This document shows, piece after piece, positions 1 through 13,495 of a stretch of 64,000 nucleotides of DNA. The notes beneath the pieces were generated by a model. The model was not told the DNA's origin. It made no database searches and saw only the letters and a program-made list of their open reading frames with translations. The first letter of the stretch is position 1. Each line of letters begins with the position of its first letter. The stretch spans positions 13,534,001-13,598,000 of the forward strand of contig JAFFJZ010000002.1 of NCBI GenBank assembly GCA_018340375.1, written 5' to 3'. A program made the position numbers and the translations under genes. Source of the DNA: Gonatopus flavifemur. Its lineage: Eukaryota > Arthropoda > Insecta > Hymenoptera > Dryinidae.

Positions 1-244
1 GTGTATGACTCAAGTGAATTTGGAAACCATCGTTCTCAATGTACAGTCATGAAGGGAGTCAATACAATTAAACAAACCAGGAAGAAGTATTTGAAAAATA
101 TTTTTTCTCATTAGGAAAGATTTATTTCAATTAAAATAAATCTTTGAAGATTTGGTGACAGAATATTGCAGTATATTGATTAATTTTTTTGTAAATAGAA
201 AGGCTTGGAGATAACCGGTAAAAAAAATCGGCGGGCACTCTAGA
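1..244. other. AT-rich sequence, no gene seen
   Basis: Ordinary AT-rich DNA with many stops in all frames. I recognise no repeat or gene here. Confidence 0.5.
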
Positions 245-525
245 GGTCGAAGTATTTATCAGAACACTTTCGTAAAAAATAGTGACAAGTTGTTACTGAA
301 CCTGAAGAAAAATAAGAAATGAGGATATTTCGACGATTGGTGAAGGTTTTTTGACAAAATCGATGGACGAGAAGATAACTTTTTGTCAAAAAATCTCCGC
401 CAATCGTTAAATTTTCCTCATTTTTCATTTTCTTTTCAGGTTTACCGACAAATTGTAACAACTTTTTTTCCAAAAGTTCTCTTGATTGTTCTCCTGATTG
501 AATGTTTTAGATAAATACTCAGACC
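245..525. repeat. Decayed foldback (palindromic) element
   Basis: The left half (GGTCGAAGTATTTATC at 245) is repeated as a diverged reverse complement at the right end (GATAAATACTCAGACC, ending 525). The inner arms also pair, for example the block around ACGATTGG near 333 with CCAATCGT near 400. Open frames across it are by-products of the repeat. The family is unknown. Confidence 0.6.
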
Positions 526-659
526 ACCGAAGTGTCCGCCGATTTTTGTTCTTTGGTTATCTTCAAGTCATCCTACAGCTGCCATTTTGGAATGAAGAAT
601 TGGAAAAAAATTTATTTGTACACTGCAATATTATGTCAACTAATCATCTGTGTTTCATT

Positions 660-948
660 CCCTGGGGGAAAAAATTTTGTTGAATTTTATTCACTTTTCG
701 TACAAGGTTTCAATAAAATTCATTGAAATTCCACAAACTTCAATGAAAGTCAATAAATTTTGATAAAAGTTATTGAATTTCATGGAAACTTATTTAATTT
801 TACCGAAATTTCGTTGAATTCAGTGGAATTTTACTGATTTCCAATGAAAGTCGAATGTACGAAAAGTGAATCTAATTCAATAAAATTCGACGAAATTGAT
901 GAAATTAGATAAAATTCAATAGAATTCAATGAAATTTTTCCAACAGGG
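660..948. repeat. MITE-like foldback, CCCTG...CAGGG termini
   Basis: It begins CCCTGGGGGAAAAAATTT and ends with the near-reverse complement AAATTTTTCCAACAGGG. The interior is a run of diverged AATTCAATGAAA-type words on both strands, and TTCACTTTTCGTAC pairs with its complement near 856. A second copy with nearly identical left half lies at 32817-33005. The termini resemble those of the element at 41489-41777. Confidence 0.7.
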
Positions 949-1229
949 TTCCGATTCAATAAAATGTTCCCAATGTGAGAAAAAAACAAAAAGATTATTT
1001 AAATACATCTGTTTGGCTTGTATAATCGTATCGCCCCACTTAAGAAGCCTTAATAATCATTAATGCTTAATATATTTATAATATTCAAAAGCTTGATACA
1101 CAAGAGGGAATTTTTTCAGTGAATAAATCAGCAATATCCATTCGAAACAATCGCGAATCACAGTTGAACTTCGAGAAAAAATTAAAAATGTGATTCGGTT
1201 GAAATTTGTCACAAAAAATGTTTAATTCC

Positions 1230-1301
1230 CAGAGGCGGATTATCCCGCAGGCCAACCGGGCCATGGCCCGGGGCCCCGCCTTTTAGGGGGCCCCCTATTT
1301 G
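1230..1301 (+). mobile_element. hAT-type terminal fragment
   Basis: CAGAGGCGGATTATCCCGCA has the CAG(N)GGCGGATTA form typical of one end of some hAT transposons. It is followed by a GC-rich block (GGGCCATGGCCCGGGGCCCC) that stands out sharply from the AT-rich surroundings. No opposite terminus was found nearby, so this is probably a solo end or truncated copy. Confidence 0.5.
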
Positions 1302-1660
1302 TGATTGAATAAAAAATAAGTTCAATCAATTTTTAAAACAAGAATTCTCATTCAAAATATTCTCAGATTTTGTACTTGCTTTTGTTTCAGAATTTTGAGC
1401 GAATAAAATTTCATAACATTCAAATTCTTGTTTGTGAATTGTTCTCATCCAGACAGCACACAAGGATTCCAAATGGGTGTTGAAAATGCCCAATATACTT
1501 TTTTGAATTCATGTCACCTATTTTTCATTGTGATTTTTAAAATTAATAAATTCAATTAAGATTTTGTGCTGAGGGTCTTATCTTATCTATTGAAAGATTA
1601 TTGAAAAATCAAGATATATAATCTCCCACCTATTCAAAAGCTTTGTTTATTTGAATTAAA

Positions 1661-1897
1661 CATTGAACAAAAATTTCTTCCAGTCAAATGAATGGTTACT
1701 TGTCCTGTACCAAAGAAATCTTTATTGGTATCAACAAAATATTCTTTGGAACCAGAATAGTTCATTTGAATTAAATAAACGGTTATGATCATTTATTTGA
1801 TTCGAATAAATTATTTTGGTTTGTCGATACTAATGAATATCTCTTTGGTACAGAACAAATGACCATCTATTTGGCTGGAAGAAATTTTTTTTCAGTG
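1661..1897. repeat. Foldback MITE, CAYTGAA...TTCAGTG termini
   Basis: The left end CATTGAACAAAAATTTCTTC and right end GAAGAAATTTTTTTTCAGTG are reverse complements with a few changes. Inside, CTGTACCAAAGAAATCTTTA pairs with the region around 1838. A TA follows the right end. No coding content. Confidence 0.65.
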
Positions 1898-4800
1898 TAT
1901 TTTTTTTAATTACAAGCCTCAACAATTCAATTGAATTTCAATATTTATCACATAATTGAAAACAGTATTAAACTCAATGATTCGACAGCGAAGTCACAAC
2001 AAATCAAAAATCATTGCCAAAGAGCAATTATTTGAAAATTCAGCATTTATAATTGTAACACGTTAACCTTTATCAAAGTGATAAACGGCTAAAATGTTGC
2101 CATAATGATTTTAAGAAGTCTCCTCATGCCTAATATAATAAATATAATAATGAGTATAATTCCTAATATAATAATAATAAATGATGAATAAATATCCCTA
2201 ATATAATAGAAATAAAAATAACTCTGTATAGAATCGAACATCTCTGCTTCATTTCTTCACCGAATTTATTCCAGAACGTATTTTGAAGTTTGACATTGAT
2301 AAAATTAGAGTAAAAGTAATGTAAATTTGACAAAACCTCTGACGTTGTTCCGTTTTCCGTAGAGTACCTCCACTAGTGAAAGAAACAAAATGTCAGATAC
2401 GCTAAAAAATATTTTCCTTAGTTCTTTTCTTGTGATTTAATAAATCCACATAATTATGCTTTCGAATATATCAAATTCTGGGAACAAATTCAATAAATTA
2501 TTACGTTTCACCTTCTAATTCAGAATGTAGCTTCGAACATGGTGGATCGTATGAAACTTTTTTGAATATGATGACCTGATCACCTCACCTTTATACGTTA
2601 ACTTTTATAAAACTCCATTCTTGACATTAACTATGTTATCCGAGTAAAAAGTACTATTCGTGCTACTAATAGGATCATTATAAGTGAAAAATTCAATTTC
2701 GATATATTTGAAATCAAGGACAAACTCATGAACCCCTCCATTCAAGGATATCATTCACTTCGATCATTATCGAATTTATGATTGAAAGTGATTGTGAATA
2801 TTTATTCGAGGTCTCAAATTGAAAATTATCCAAACACGAAGATGCTTGGAAGAGCGATTTGTGGACAAACTTTTTTGTATTTGGAATTCTCTAGAAATAA
2901 CTTTCCGAAATACCAGAGATTCAAACATTTCAAACCGGAGGAATAGAATCTCCGATATTTCGCATATTCAGACTCGAATCGAAATGTATTAAAATCGTTT
3001 GGTGTAGAATTGGAAACATTTTGTGAAAATTTGGAGTATCAATCCCGAGACATCCCTTGTACATTTTATACAATCGCTCTTTGCATTCTCAATTGCCACA
3101 TTTTTTATTCTTCACAACATACACTGTAATTTCATCACGGTGTCGATTGTTATTCATTGTCAATATCCTTCCTTCAATCGAGAGGAAAATTGCTATTTTA
3201 TGTATGCGTGAGATTCCCCCACGTACATCATTGTTCACGAATTTTCGCCAAAAAGAAAACCCCCATCAATTCAAAAACTTATCAAGATTTGACTTGTAAT
3301 TCATCTTCAATTTTGGATGCATACAATTTCTAGAACTCAACTAGACTAAGCAGAACTTTAAGTGAATGACATTTTATAGAATATCTTGAGAAAAGCGAAA
3401 ATCCTCACCGAGATTATAAAACTATATTTGAGAATTCTGAAAATCCTAGCCACCCTTTCAGAATTCTTCATCATCGTGGTTCACGGGTTATGGACCGAGA
3501 TGCATTTTCAGCATTTGCCCATTAACTTCGAGAAGTGTTATCCAGATTGTCTTCCTTCTTGAACTTTTATGAGTCGCCACCACAATTTCCCGCTACCAAG
3601 CAACGAGAGCATTTGTCTTTTTCCGGGTTTCCATCGTCTTTCTCCTCGATATCGACATCTATCGTGAGTTTCAAAGTGACTTGGTGACTCAACGAAGTTT
3701 TTCCACACGACACACGAAGAATGTCTCTCTCGTCTTGGCAATCGATGAAGGAGTAGACAGGGAAAAAGAAATAGGAAAAAACGTAGAGAGAAAAGGAGAG
3801 ACAAGAATAATTCCGTTCACGCTGTTACCTTCCACGAGCAACTTTGAATTATCCATCGTCACATGTTTCAACTTTGAATTATCTATCTACACGTATTTTT
3901 AAGACTTTCAAATACAAATCGACAAAAATATCGGTAGAATGCTGTGGGAACGGGGATAAATCAATGTGTTCGAAGTTAAATATTCAGCATCTCAGGTTTA
4001 GCAGTCTGGGGTAGGTATTGTGAGAGCTTTTAGAATGGACTTTAAATGCAGTCATCGAGATAATTCTCAACTTTTCTGGATGTGGATATTACACGGAGAA
4101 GAAATGAATATCGTTTTAGTATAATTAAAATCCTAATGTTGGAATCACAGAAGAATCCCGAGTTTTGAGTTTAATATTTGACATTTTTCTGTGATAATAA
4201 CATGTGGATTTCTTTTAAGAGATCGATCAACGAGAGCAATTCCTATCGGATTGACATGAAATTCTTATTTCGTACGATAAATCGAAACTAAAGGAAGGAA
4301 GTACATACTTCTCCGTGTTTGAGAATTGATCAAAATTAGTTATTCGAGTCTGCAAACGAATCAGAGACAATAGAATGAGATGTTCTCTGTACTAGAATTT
4401 GAATTAAGAATCCCCTTTTAGCTTGGAAGGTGTTCTACTATAAACTTATGCAAACACCTCTCGCCTTAGATTCGAAGCACTGATGCGAAAACCTCGTATC
4501 TTGTAACATCATATCCGTTGATTCTTGCCAAACGTGGTAAATTCAAACGAATATAAAATGAGAAACTTTGAATCTGAGATAAAAAATCATCTGCTCAGAT
4601 TTAAATTTCGAATCATCTTTGCTTGTTGACCGAAGTGGCGAATTTTATTTGGTTGAAGTGAGTAAATTTAATAATATTCTTAACTCGCCTGCGCTTTGAT
4701 CTCAAATTTCCGAGTTTAGGAAGATCGAAACGTGCTGCATTCTCCCATCTTCACGTGAATAGAAAATCATCCCGCTATTCTTTGGGTTAAACGTCGTTGT

Positions 4801-5384
4801 TTCTACCGTGAAAATTAAAACAATAGTTTAATTATGCTGATGGATGACCGTAAATAACCGATTGCGCACAACTTGAATATTGTGGAATATATATTTAGAG
4901 TTTTCATACGGAGGAAAAAAAATTCGCTATGACAGGCGAAACTTGATTTTGATGGGTACCTTTTGCTGAAGCAGAGCATATTCTAAGGAAATTTGAGAAC
5001 TAACCGAAACGGTGGACACTCGATTTCTGAGAAAAAAAAACAAAAGCAAAAACAAAAAAGAAAAAGAAAAAGAAAACACGTGACAGGTAGAGTGAAACAG
5101 AGTAAGATGGCGCACTTTCCCGCTCCTCTACAGCATAAAATAATATATGAAACCTTATTCACTCAAGGAAGATCTAAAGATTGTAATTGAATTTTCATAT
5201 TTCTCTTAAGTGAACTAGGTTTGATGTATTAGTTTATGCTGTAGATGACTGAGAAAGTGTGTCGTTTCACCCCACTTCACCCTATTTTTTGAATTATTTG
5301 ATACTTCCTTTTTAGCATGAAGTCTTGATTTTTCAGAATGAATATCACTACTGAACCCAATATAAAGGCTCATTCAGTAACAGG
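1898..5384. other. No gene recognised
   Basis: 3.5 kb without a supportable gene. At 2125-2215 there is a low-complexity run of TAATATAATA words. At 3538-3860 the base composition is less AT-rich and several overlapping short frames are open, but I see no domain, splice context or codon bias to make a gene. At 5032-5075 there is an A-rich (AAAAAG) tract. Confidence 0.4.
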
Positions 5385-5560
5385 GCAATATTGGATACTC
5401 GATTCAAAAAAAAGAAAAAGAAAGGAGAAAAAATTTCACTGAAATTTGGGTGATTTCTTAAAAACTAATCGCTTTTACGTTTTAGAACTGATAGTTTTGT
5501 TTTAGAACTAATTTTTTGGTAAAAACTGACCCTTATAATATGCCCTGTGCTGAAGCAGCA
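5385..5560. repeat. Fragment related to the element at 60895-61361
   Basis: The block AGAACTAATTTTTTGGTAAA near 5506 followed by a TATGCCCTG word near 5539 matches the reverse complement of 61060-61150, where AACCAAAAAATTAGTTCTAC and a TATTTTAAGGGTCAGTTCTA block occur. This makes it a partial, decayed family member. Confidence 0.45.
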
Positions 5561-5834
5561 AAGTGGCAAGAAAAAAAATTTGTCCCTCTAGCAAAATTTG
5601 CTTGACAAAAATTTTACTACTCTAGTTAATCATGTTGCTCTCTCAGCAATCCAGTTAGCTGTGGTAGCGAATTTTTAATTGGGTCAGCAAAAAGATTTGC
5701 TATTTCATATATAATATCTCAAGTTTTCTTCGTGTATAAATGCGAGACGCTAATTCCAATCAACAGACGTAGAGGGAAACTCGAAATGCTTTTTAGAACT
5801 CCGAAGTGAATCAGGAAACCATATCTTGACGTAT

Positions 5835-6515
5835 TTAAAGGGAGGTTCTCATCTAGCGACCCCGAAATAAGGTGATATTCTGGAATTTTCTTTTCATGGA
5901 AGGAAGTAAATAAAGAATTCGGAGGTTTTCGCACGTGTTAATTGAATCCGTAAGTACATAACAGAATTTTTTTCAGTCAAAAGTGATGCTATGGGAATTG
6001 TTGATACGTGTTGAAACATAACCAGCTAAAAAAACAGTGATCAATCGAGCGCCGCTATAGCACCTACAAAAATTATCCGAAATCAAAAGTCCAAAGTTTT
6101 ATGAAATATATTATATTTGTTGGAGTTTGTACCAATGAAACCAATGAAAACTCCAAAATGCACAAAATGACAGACATGCAAACTTTTGGAAGCTTTTTTT
6201 CACTATTTTGTCGCTTTTTAAAGTGCTATATAGAGAAAAAAAAGGCAAATGTCATCTCCATTTAGGTTCATCCTCCAATAAATGCAATCAACTTCAAAAT
6301 AGAAAAAAAGGGCGATCCGTTCAGTAGTTTTTGAGATATCGTGGAGCCAAATTTGGAAAACATGGTTTCGAGAAAAACGCCTTCAAAGTTTCGGGATACG
6401 AATTCTTTAACTTGAAAACATTTTTTTCATGTACTTCCTTCTTAAGGAAAAAAAATTCGAGAAAACCACCTTGTTTCGGAATTCGCTTGATGAGAACCTC
6501 CCCTTTAAACCAGCA
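5835..6515. repeat. Degenerate inverted-repeat pair
   Basis: GGGAGGTTCTCATCTAGCG near 5840 and the adjoining 60 bases reappear as a diverged reverse complement around 6440-6510 (CGCTTGATGAGAACCTCCCC). The flanks carry iterated TTTAGCTG words. It looks like an old foldback or two fragments of one family in opposite orientation. Confidence 0.45.
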
Positions 6516-7286
6516 GATTACAGATCTACGCATTTTTGTGAATCACATAGAGGAAAAATGATGTGGTTGATATTTGGGTAGCTAAAAATGAGCTATATTT
6601 TAGCTGTGGTGACAAAAGTTATTGCTATAGAAGCTAAAATTTAGCTGTTGCAGCAATATTTTCATCTAAACGTGGTTTTGTTAGTAATGTGTGTACATTT
6701 TTGAGAATTATTTGAAATTTCGTCACTTTTTCAATCGAATTTGTAACTGAAGTTCTAAATTGTCGGTATTTGAATTGGATTTTCAATTTTTCCCTATATT
6801 ATATCACACATTTATGTAGATTTTCGTAACTGAAATCTCATAAACATGTACCTTAAATTTTCAGTTACGTGTATTTGAAGTTTTGTCCAGAAATGTTTAA
6901 CAGATATATGAGACATTCTATCAATTTTTCTTCCGTTGTTTATAGTTGAAATGATGTCCCACGAAGATTAATAACATTCTTCTAATAACCTAATCAATTT
7001 TCAAATCATACTTCTTGCAGTCGAAATAAAATACACGAAGTTTCTGATATCGTTGCAACAATCGCTAGAATCGATTTCGTCCAAGGAAAAACCTTTTTCA
7101 ACCTTTCTGAGAATCGTGGGTACCAGGTGTCGTACATTCATTTTGAACATCCTGTGCATCGTTGATAGGTGAAGAAATTGTGTACGGTTTGGAATATCTC
7201 CACCTCCTTCCCTCGAATGCATCGCAAATGTCGATAGCACAATGAATTTTGCTGAATGAAACGATCTTCGATTTCTGATAAATCGG

Positions 7287-7309
7287 TTCTTCTTCTTCTT
7301 CTTCTTCTT
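7287..7309. repeat. (TTC)n microsatellite
   Basis: About eight TTC units in a row. On the minus strand it encodes a lysine run inside a 132-codon open frame that I do not accept as a gene. Confidence 0.9.
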
Positions 7310-7598
7310 TCTTGCCTCCCTCATTTCATAAAAACGGAGCACGCTCTTGGAATCACACAAAAATTCGTTGAATTGGTGCAAGGTTGCGTCCTGTTGCAAG
7401 CTTGATCGCTAAACTACTCGTTTCTGCTCGGACAGTTTGAATGTCTAGTTTCTAGAGAATGTTTGATGATATTATAAAAATCTGATAACAGTAAATTTAC
7501 AACTCTGCTGTATTTTTACTCAAAAATCGAGCACTTCAACGTCACATTCGATTATAAATTAATGATTTTCAACTTTTTCTTATTTCTCCAACGCGCGC

Positions 7599-7845
7599 GC
7601 CGAAAATAAGAATTTATTTGACCGAACTGAAGTTAGTTGTGAAAATTATTTGCGAGTAATAAAAGAATAGAAGCCGGTAATAAAAGCTGTAGTGAAGGCA
7701 ACTTCAAATTAGTAACAGCAACTAAAGTCAGAGAAATTAAATTTGAATTTAGTTGAGCCAACGCCCGTTTTAGTTATCCAAATATCAACAACTAGTTGCT
7801 GGAACTAATTTGGAGTAAGGATAACTAATTAGTTTTTTCGGTGCG
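7599..7845. repeat. Short non-autonomous element, uninterrupted copy
   Basis: The ends CGCCGAAAATAAG (left) and AGTTTTTTCGGTGCG (right) are imperfect inverted termini. The same 240-bp sequence recurs at 15623-16384, where two other elements have inserted into it. This copy therefore records both uninterrupted target sites. Confidence 0.7.
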
Positions 7846-8733
7846 GGTTTTCGAAAAGAAAAGGAATCCTCTGAACCAACTTTCATATCATACATCGAAG
7901 TCCTCGTCAATATGTTGCCGAAGTTTGAATCGTTCCTTGAAACAAATTAGTAATGAAATAATGGAATACTTAACTGTTGAAGACCAACATTTTGCTATAC
8001 TTTTTTTAAGTCGTATTTTGAGTTTCGAAAAGTTAATTTGAAAGATTAAATGACATTTATCTGATTTTGTGGGTTTGAATGTTCGTTTCGTTTCTCCAAA
8101 CTATTCAAACCTCAGCAACATCTCGTAAATCATCAAAATGACCAATTCAACACGCATATAATGTTAAAAAATTATCGAGTATCTGTTTTTATGCTATTAA
8201 CGTAACCGTTTCAAACGTAATGAATATTAATAGAGTAATTCAACATGGATCTATTACACAATGAATGTCATTCTGTCCGCAGGTACCTAAAGGGCATAGG
8301 AATTCTCAGTGAAATGCGTAAACCTCAACTCAACCCATACAAATAGAGGAAACAGAAATACATGCATCTGTTAACATATCGAATTCATGCATTCATTTAC
8401 AAGATAAATAGGTCAGATAGAATCTATTCATTACAGAGAAATGAAACAAATTCGAAGAAGGATAACATCATTGAATGAATTCTAATGAAAATTCAATCAA
8501 ATCGAATCTAAAAATACATCATTGGTTGTAATTTTATCGATAAATAATTTCACTTAACGGCCGTGGAGCTCTAAAAAAATGGGCAAAACTTTGCTACATA
8601 TACTTTTCCAACAACTAAGCGATGGATAAAATTTTGTGATATACAATGATGAAGCATATTGCCAAGATTTGAAACTCCAAAGTAATATTTAAACATGGAA
8701 GAAAATAAGTTGTGGAAATTATTGACATTTGTA

Positions 8734-8989
8734 CACGGAGAAAAATTGTCTATTATAAATCACTAGACTCGCTAGTATATTGAGGATATACTTGCATTTT
8801 GAAGTTTTATACCAAACATTCTCTCCAAGAGTACCAGACTTTCTGTGAGTTAATGGTAGAATAATAACATTTTATAATAGAAAGTCTAGTACTTTTGAAG
8901 AGGACGTTTGGTATATAACCTCAAAATGCAAGTATATCCTCAATATACTAGCGAGTCTAGTAATTTTTAATAGATAATTTTCCTCAGTG
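8734..8989. repeat. Foldback MITE with TA duplication
   Basis: A 256-bp near-perfect palindrome. The left end CACGGAGAAAAATTGTCTAT pairs with ATAGATAATTTTCCTCAGTG at the right end. Long arms including CTCGCTAGTATATTGAGGAT match their complement at 8935-8955. TA flanks both ends (8732-8733 and 8990-8991). Noncoding. Confidence 0.85.
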
Positions 8990-9000
8990 TAGATTATATC

Positions 9001-9684
9001 CCACGTAGAAATTCCGGTACTGAGCCGATGGTGACGAACGGGTCGGTACTGAAAAGGTATGGGCCACCAACGGTTGTCTGCCGATTGCGGATCGGTACGT
9101 AACCGACTTCATTTCAAGTTCGTGTCGGTACTGGTTCGATATTTGAACCAACTGTTATTGACCACCTTTCCACCAATGTTGGATTAACAACGGCACAATT
9201 TTAGTACGCAAGCGTTGGCCTCCAACGTTGATTCGGTACCAAACCAATGTGAATAAATATCTCGTGTACTTTGAGAGAAGACTTGATTGGCCACGTAGAA
9301 ATTGACGAATGGTCCAGTACCGGCTTGATACAGGCTGCCAGTTTGCAACCGTTGGCGGTCATCCTATGAATAGTAAATTTCACTCTAAATTCCCCCTAGT
9401 GCAGAAATTTTGATAATGCATTCAAAACCTTCCAAAGTTACAACAGCGCAAATAACGGTTGAGTAACAGTCGTCGGTACTTGGATAGCGATCAATACTAA
9501 TAGTATTAGTTCTCAATGTCGGAACCACACTGATTTCCAGTACTGAATTGATGTTGGTAACCGGTACCGGATCAGAGTTATTTGGCGTTATCATTCCGTA
9601 GTCCGACCGACACCGGCCGCCAACGGTTGCATACTGACAGCCTGTATCGAGTCGGTACTGGACCATCCGTCAATTTCTACGTGG
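9001..9684. repeat. Inverted-repeat element with CCACGTAGAAATT termini and reiterated words
   Basis: The left terminus CCACGTAGAAATT at 9001 and the right terminus AATTTCTACGTGG ending 9684 are exact inverted repeats, flanked by TATATC and TATATT. A second copy of the left terminus at 9291 pairs with the right end over about 70 bases, so either an inner copy is nested or the left side is duplicated. The interior is built from many diverged CGGTACTG and CAACGGTTG words. Confidence 0.7.
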
Positions 9685-11661
9685 TATATTATGTTTATAA
9701 TTCTTTGCATCATTTTCAGGAATCTCTTCCAGATTCAACCAAATATTCAAAGCCTAATCTTGGCAATGTGTTTCATCACTGCATTTTGAAAATCTTCATT
9801 TAATGCTGTTTTTTGTTGCATGGTCCTTAATATATATGAAATTTCAATGAAAATACCATCATTCTACTTATCAAAATTGTTTAATATTATTACTTTGAAT
9901 ATGACTACCTTTCCTTCTCTCGTTACCCTGTAAATGCACAAACATTAATCAACAAAGACTCTTTTGTAAAGAACACAGTAAGTAGTGAGTTGAAAAATTT
10001 CACAAATTCATGAAATTGAGTAACCGTTGAACATTGATCTCTTATTTTGAAAAATCACACATTGTTATTTTTGCTGCATGGTACAAAACATAGATCTCCT
10101 ACACGCGTACAATTAATCACTTCGCTCCAATGTGTAGTTTTTTCGTCCAGCATAGGTGTCGATTCAAATACTCAAATTCAATAGCTCAAGTGCAATCGAA
10201 CACCGTCTACCATTGACGATCGAACGGCATTGTGTTTTTCATTTATAGTACTCTGCTCGCTTCTCTCCAATGGAAAGATAAAAGTTCACACCCTGAAATA
10301 ACGAAATATCACTCCGAAACGATCATGGTCTTTTCATCGCTGTGCGGTCGTTGTGACAACGTAGTTCTCGGTATGAGTTTCACTTGTGTACGTTATCTTG
10401 GACGAGAAGTTTGAACACATTACATGCTCGACATCCGTCAGTGTGTGTATGGGTGTATAAGAGCCAATAAATTTTATACTCCGCCCTTCTCATGAAATCT
10501 TAACGACTTATGATACCCTGTGGTGGCCTGCAAACTGCGTACTCGATGATACTTGCTATTTGATCGATAGGATCAAGATAGATGTTCGAAATGCCGAGAG
10601 CTCAGGACCCTAACTTATTCTCTTCAATTTCTTATACATCCAAGTAACAGATATGAAAATTCAAAACTCAAAAATGTAGTTCATCCACAAAAAATCCAGA
10701 CACCTTTTCTCTTTTAAACTGAAATGAATAGATAAATTCATTTTTGTGATAGGTTTATTATGAAATATGTATATTCCATACAATATTCATTTATCACACG
10801 AGGAAGAAGAAAGTCATCCATCAAGCAAGAGACCGGGTATCGATTTTCCTCTAATTGAACCTTAAGGGTTACTGAATCAATTTCTTTCACAATTGCCTGC
10901 GATAACCGACGTCTAACGCGTCATCATGCACGACAAGTGTTCATAGTAAAATTACATGAAAAGTTAGTTTATAATTAAACTGTTCATCTCGTGTCAAATC
11001 TGTTAATCTGAAAATCGTGTCGAATTTACATAGTTGCTATAGTAAAACGTGTCAAAACAATAGTTATCTCGAAGTGAGTTACAATGTAATAATAACATTT
11101 CCTTTCCTATATATAAATTTTATTTGAAATCTTATCTACTCTGAATGATCATTTTAATATTAAAAGTGATATCACATGAAGTTTTATTTCGCGTGATTTC
11201 GATGGAAATACGCTCTGAGAAGTAAGTGTTGAATTACTTGGGGTGCTTTACTTACGCTGTGCCTTTGAAGTGCATTCCTGCCAACATTCAAAGCAATCAT
11301 GATTTTCCTGTTTGTCACAAGTAAATTCAAACGAACCTTTGAATGGTAATTTTCCAAGTATCAAGTACTACTGAAATCAAATTACATGGACATCTCAATG
11401 TAAAATTGCTATTAAAATGTGTATATAAATTTACCGGTGGGTTTAGTTGATAATTCTTCATTGGAAAAAATTCCTATGAAAAATTTAAAAAAAAATATCC
11501 TTAGGATTCTTCCATAGGTTTGGAATCCTTAGTGAAATTTATGAGAAATTTCATATACATTTATCGAAGATTGATTTCCTATTCCCATGATCAGAATTTT
11601 CCGGTTGCTGCGCATAGGAGAATCCCGATTGTTTCTCACAGTGTACATAAACATTGAAGTA
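9685..11661. other. No gene recognised
   Basis: 2 kb of AT-rich sequence with only short open frames that lack domain or splice support. No clear repeat boundaries were seen. Confidence 0.4.
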
Positions 11662-11750
11662 ACTGTGGGTTGTATCAACCTCGTTGGTTATATCGGCCAC
11701 CCGAAGTTGGTTCCATATCGGCCACTATTTTCATATATTTTTCTTGAATA

Positions 11751-13036
11751 CCAGGTGTGTAAGTGTGAAACCGGAATTTGCCCATAAGTGGCGCTAGATG
11801 TCGATGCAGTTACCGACACATCACGTCAGCAGTGTCTCGTTATTGTATTGATATCCGACAAAGATTTCCAACTCACAATAACACGAGTTTCATTCAGTAG
11901 CATTAGTTTATTAGAGATAAACATGTCGAGTTTTGTGCCAACAAATCACAATTTGCGAACAGCACTACTTTTCTGTTTTCATCTGAAGAAAACCGCAGCT
12001 GAATCGCATCGAATGCTTGTGGAGGCGTTTGGTGAGCATGCTCTCGGTAAAACACAGTGTTTCGAGTGGTTCAAACGGTTCAAAAGTGGCGATTTTGACG
12101 TCAGGGACGAAGAACGTGGAAGACCACCGGAGAAGTTTGAAGACGCTGACCTGCAAGCCTTGTTGGACGAAGACGACGCTCAAACACAACAACGACTGGC
12201 GGATCAGTTGAAGGTGACCCGAGAAGCCATCTCCCTTCGGTTGAAAGCCATGGGAAAGATACAAAAGGTGGGGAAATGGGTTCCACATGAACTCAACGAA
12301 AGACAACAGGAAAACCGCAAAACATCATGCGAAATGCTGCTCGCCAGGTTCCAAAGAAAGTCATTTCTCCATCGAATTGTGACTGGCGATGAAAAGTGGA
12401 TATATTTCGAGAATCCTGAGCGCAAAAAGTCATGGGTTACTCCGGGTGAACCATCAACATCGACGGCAAGACCAAACCGCTACGGACGAAAGACAATGCT
12501 GTGTGTTTGGTGGGATCAGAAGGGCGTCATCTACTACGAGCTGCTGAAACCCGGGGAAACTGTCAATACTCAACGCTACCGACAACAAATGATCGATTTG
12601 GATCGAGTTTTGCGTGAAAAACGACCAGAATACCAACAAAGACAACACAAGGTGATTTTGCTGCATGACAATGCACCAACACACAAAGCAAAACAGGTGC
12701 AGGAAACGATAGAGTCGTTCCGTTGGGAGATTCTTCAGCACGCGCCTTACTCACCGGTCTTTGCCCCATCCGATCACTACTTGTTTGCATCGATGGGACC
12801 CGCACTTGCTGAGCAGCGCTTTACTTCTTACGAAGATGTACGAAAATGGCTCGATGACTGGTTTGCCTCAAAAGAGCAACAGTTTTTTTGACGCGGAATC
12901 CACGAATTGCCAGAGAGATGGAAAAAATGTATAGATAGCGACGGACAATACACTGAAGAAGTCACTTTGTATCATATCATTACAATAAACGTGTTTTTCC
13001 TGTACAAAAATTCCGTTTTCATACTTACATACCTGG
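11751..13036 (+). mobile_element. Mariner element, copy 1 (mauritiana subfamily)
   Basis: A 1286-bp element with inverted termini of about 29 bases. The left begins CCAGGTGTGTAAGTGTGAAA and the right, read in reverse, begins CCAGGTATGTAAGTATGAAA, so three positions differ. The TA target is duplicated at 11749-11750 and 13037-13038. Length, termini and transposase place it with Mos1-type mauritiana mariners. It sits inside the pogo-like remnant at 11662-14007. Confidence 0.95.
11923..12891 (+). pseudogene. Mariner transposase, C-terminally truncated by a stop (copy 1)
   Basis: DD34D transposase that would cut and join mariner ends at TA sites in the nucleus. The start is the ATG at 11923 (MSSFVPTNHN); the frame is open further upstream but has no better ATG. 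The N-terminal helix-turn-helix region covers roughly residues 1-110, WVPHEL is at 119-124, and the catalytic triad is intact at D156 (TGDEKW), D249 (HDN) and D284 (APSD), the same numbering as Mos1. The normally conserved YSPD motif reads YSPV (V279). Codon 323, expected to be Trp, is TGA, so about 23 C-terminal residues (WRGIH...LPERW region) are lost. Copy 2 has the same stop. Probably inactive, although the catalytic core remains. Confidence 0.93.
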
Positions 13037-13495
13037 TACTACGAACTTCATATAACGAACTACACAACGCAGGATAACTCTTCGATGTTTCAAGAACATA
13101 AAAGTGAAAGTTATAAATGGCTTGTATTCCTGCTTAAATAGAAAATTGTTTTTATCAAGAAGGTGACTTGCGTCCCTAAACACAAAAATTTGTCAACAGA
13201 TGTGGTCTTAACCTCGAAGACTGGAAAGTAAGTACGTTTGAATAAGATATTATGATCGCCTTTGGCAATTTTCCGAATCAACATACGATGAAATAAGTCA
13301 GGCCGTTTAACATAATGTATTCTGTAAATCATTTCTGTCATTGACGAAATGAAAGTTTCACATGAATGAAAAAATGTTTGAGTTCGCAAAACTGAGAAAC
13401 CCGTTGAGTGTATCGGCCAGGTGTTGATTTACATTTTCAACTTTGAAACGTATGCTTTTTTGGCAATTATTAAAAATCAAAACGGATAATAAAAC

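Noticed and set aside
7001..7399. 132-codon minus-strand frame
   Set aside because: Contains a lysine run from a (TTC)n microsatellite and no domain; most likely a chance open frame.
11788..11922. Upstream extension of the mariner frame to a GTG
   Set aside because: The conserved start is MSSFV at 11923; the upstream part is the 5' untranslated region of the element that happens to be open in all three copies.
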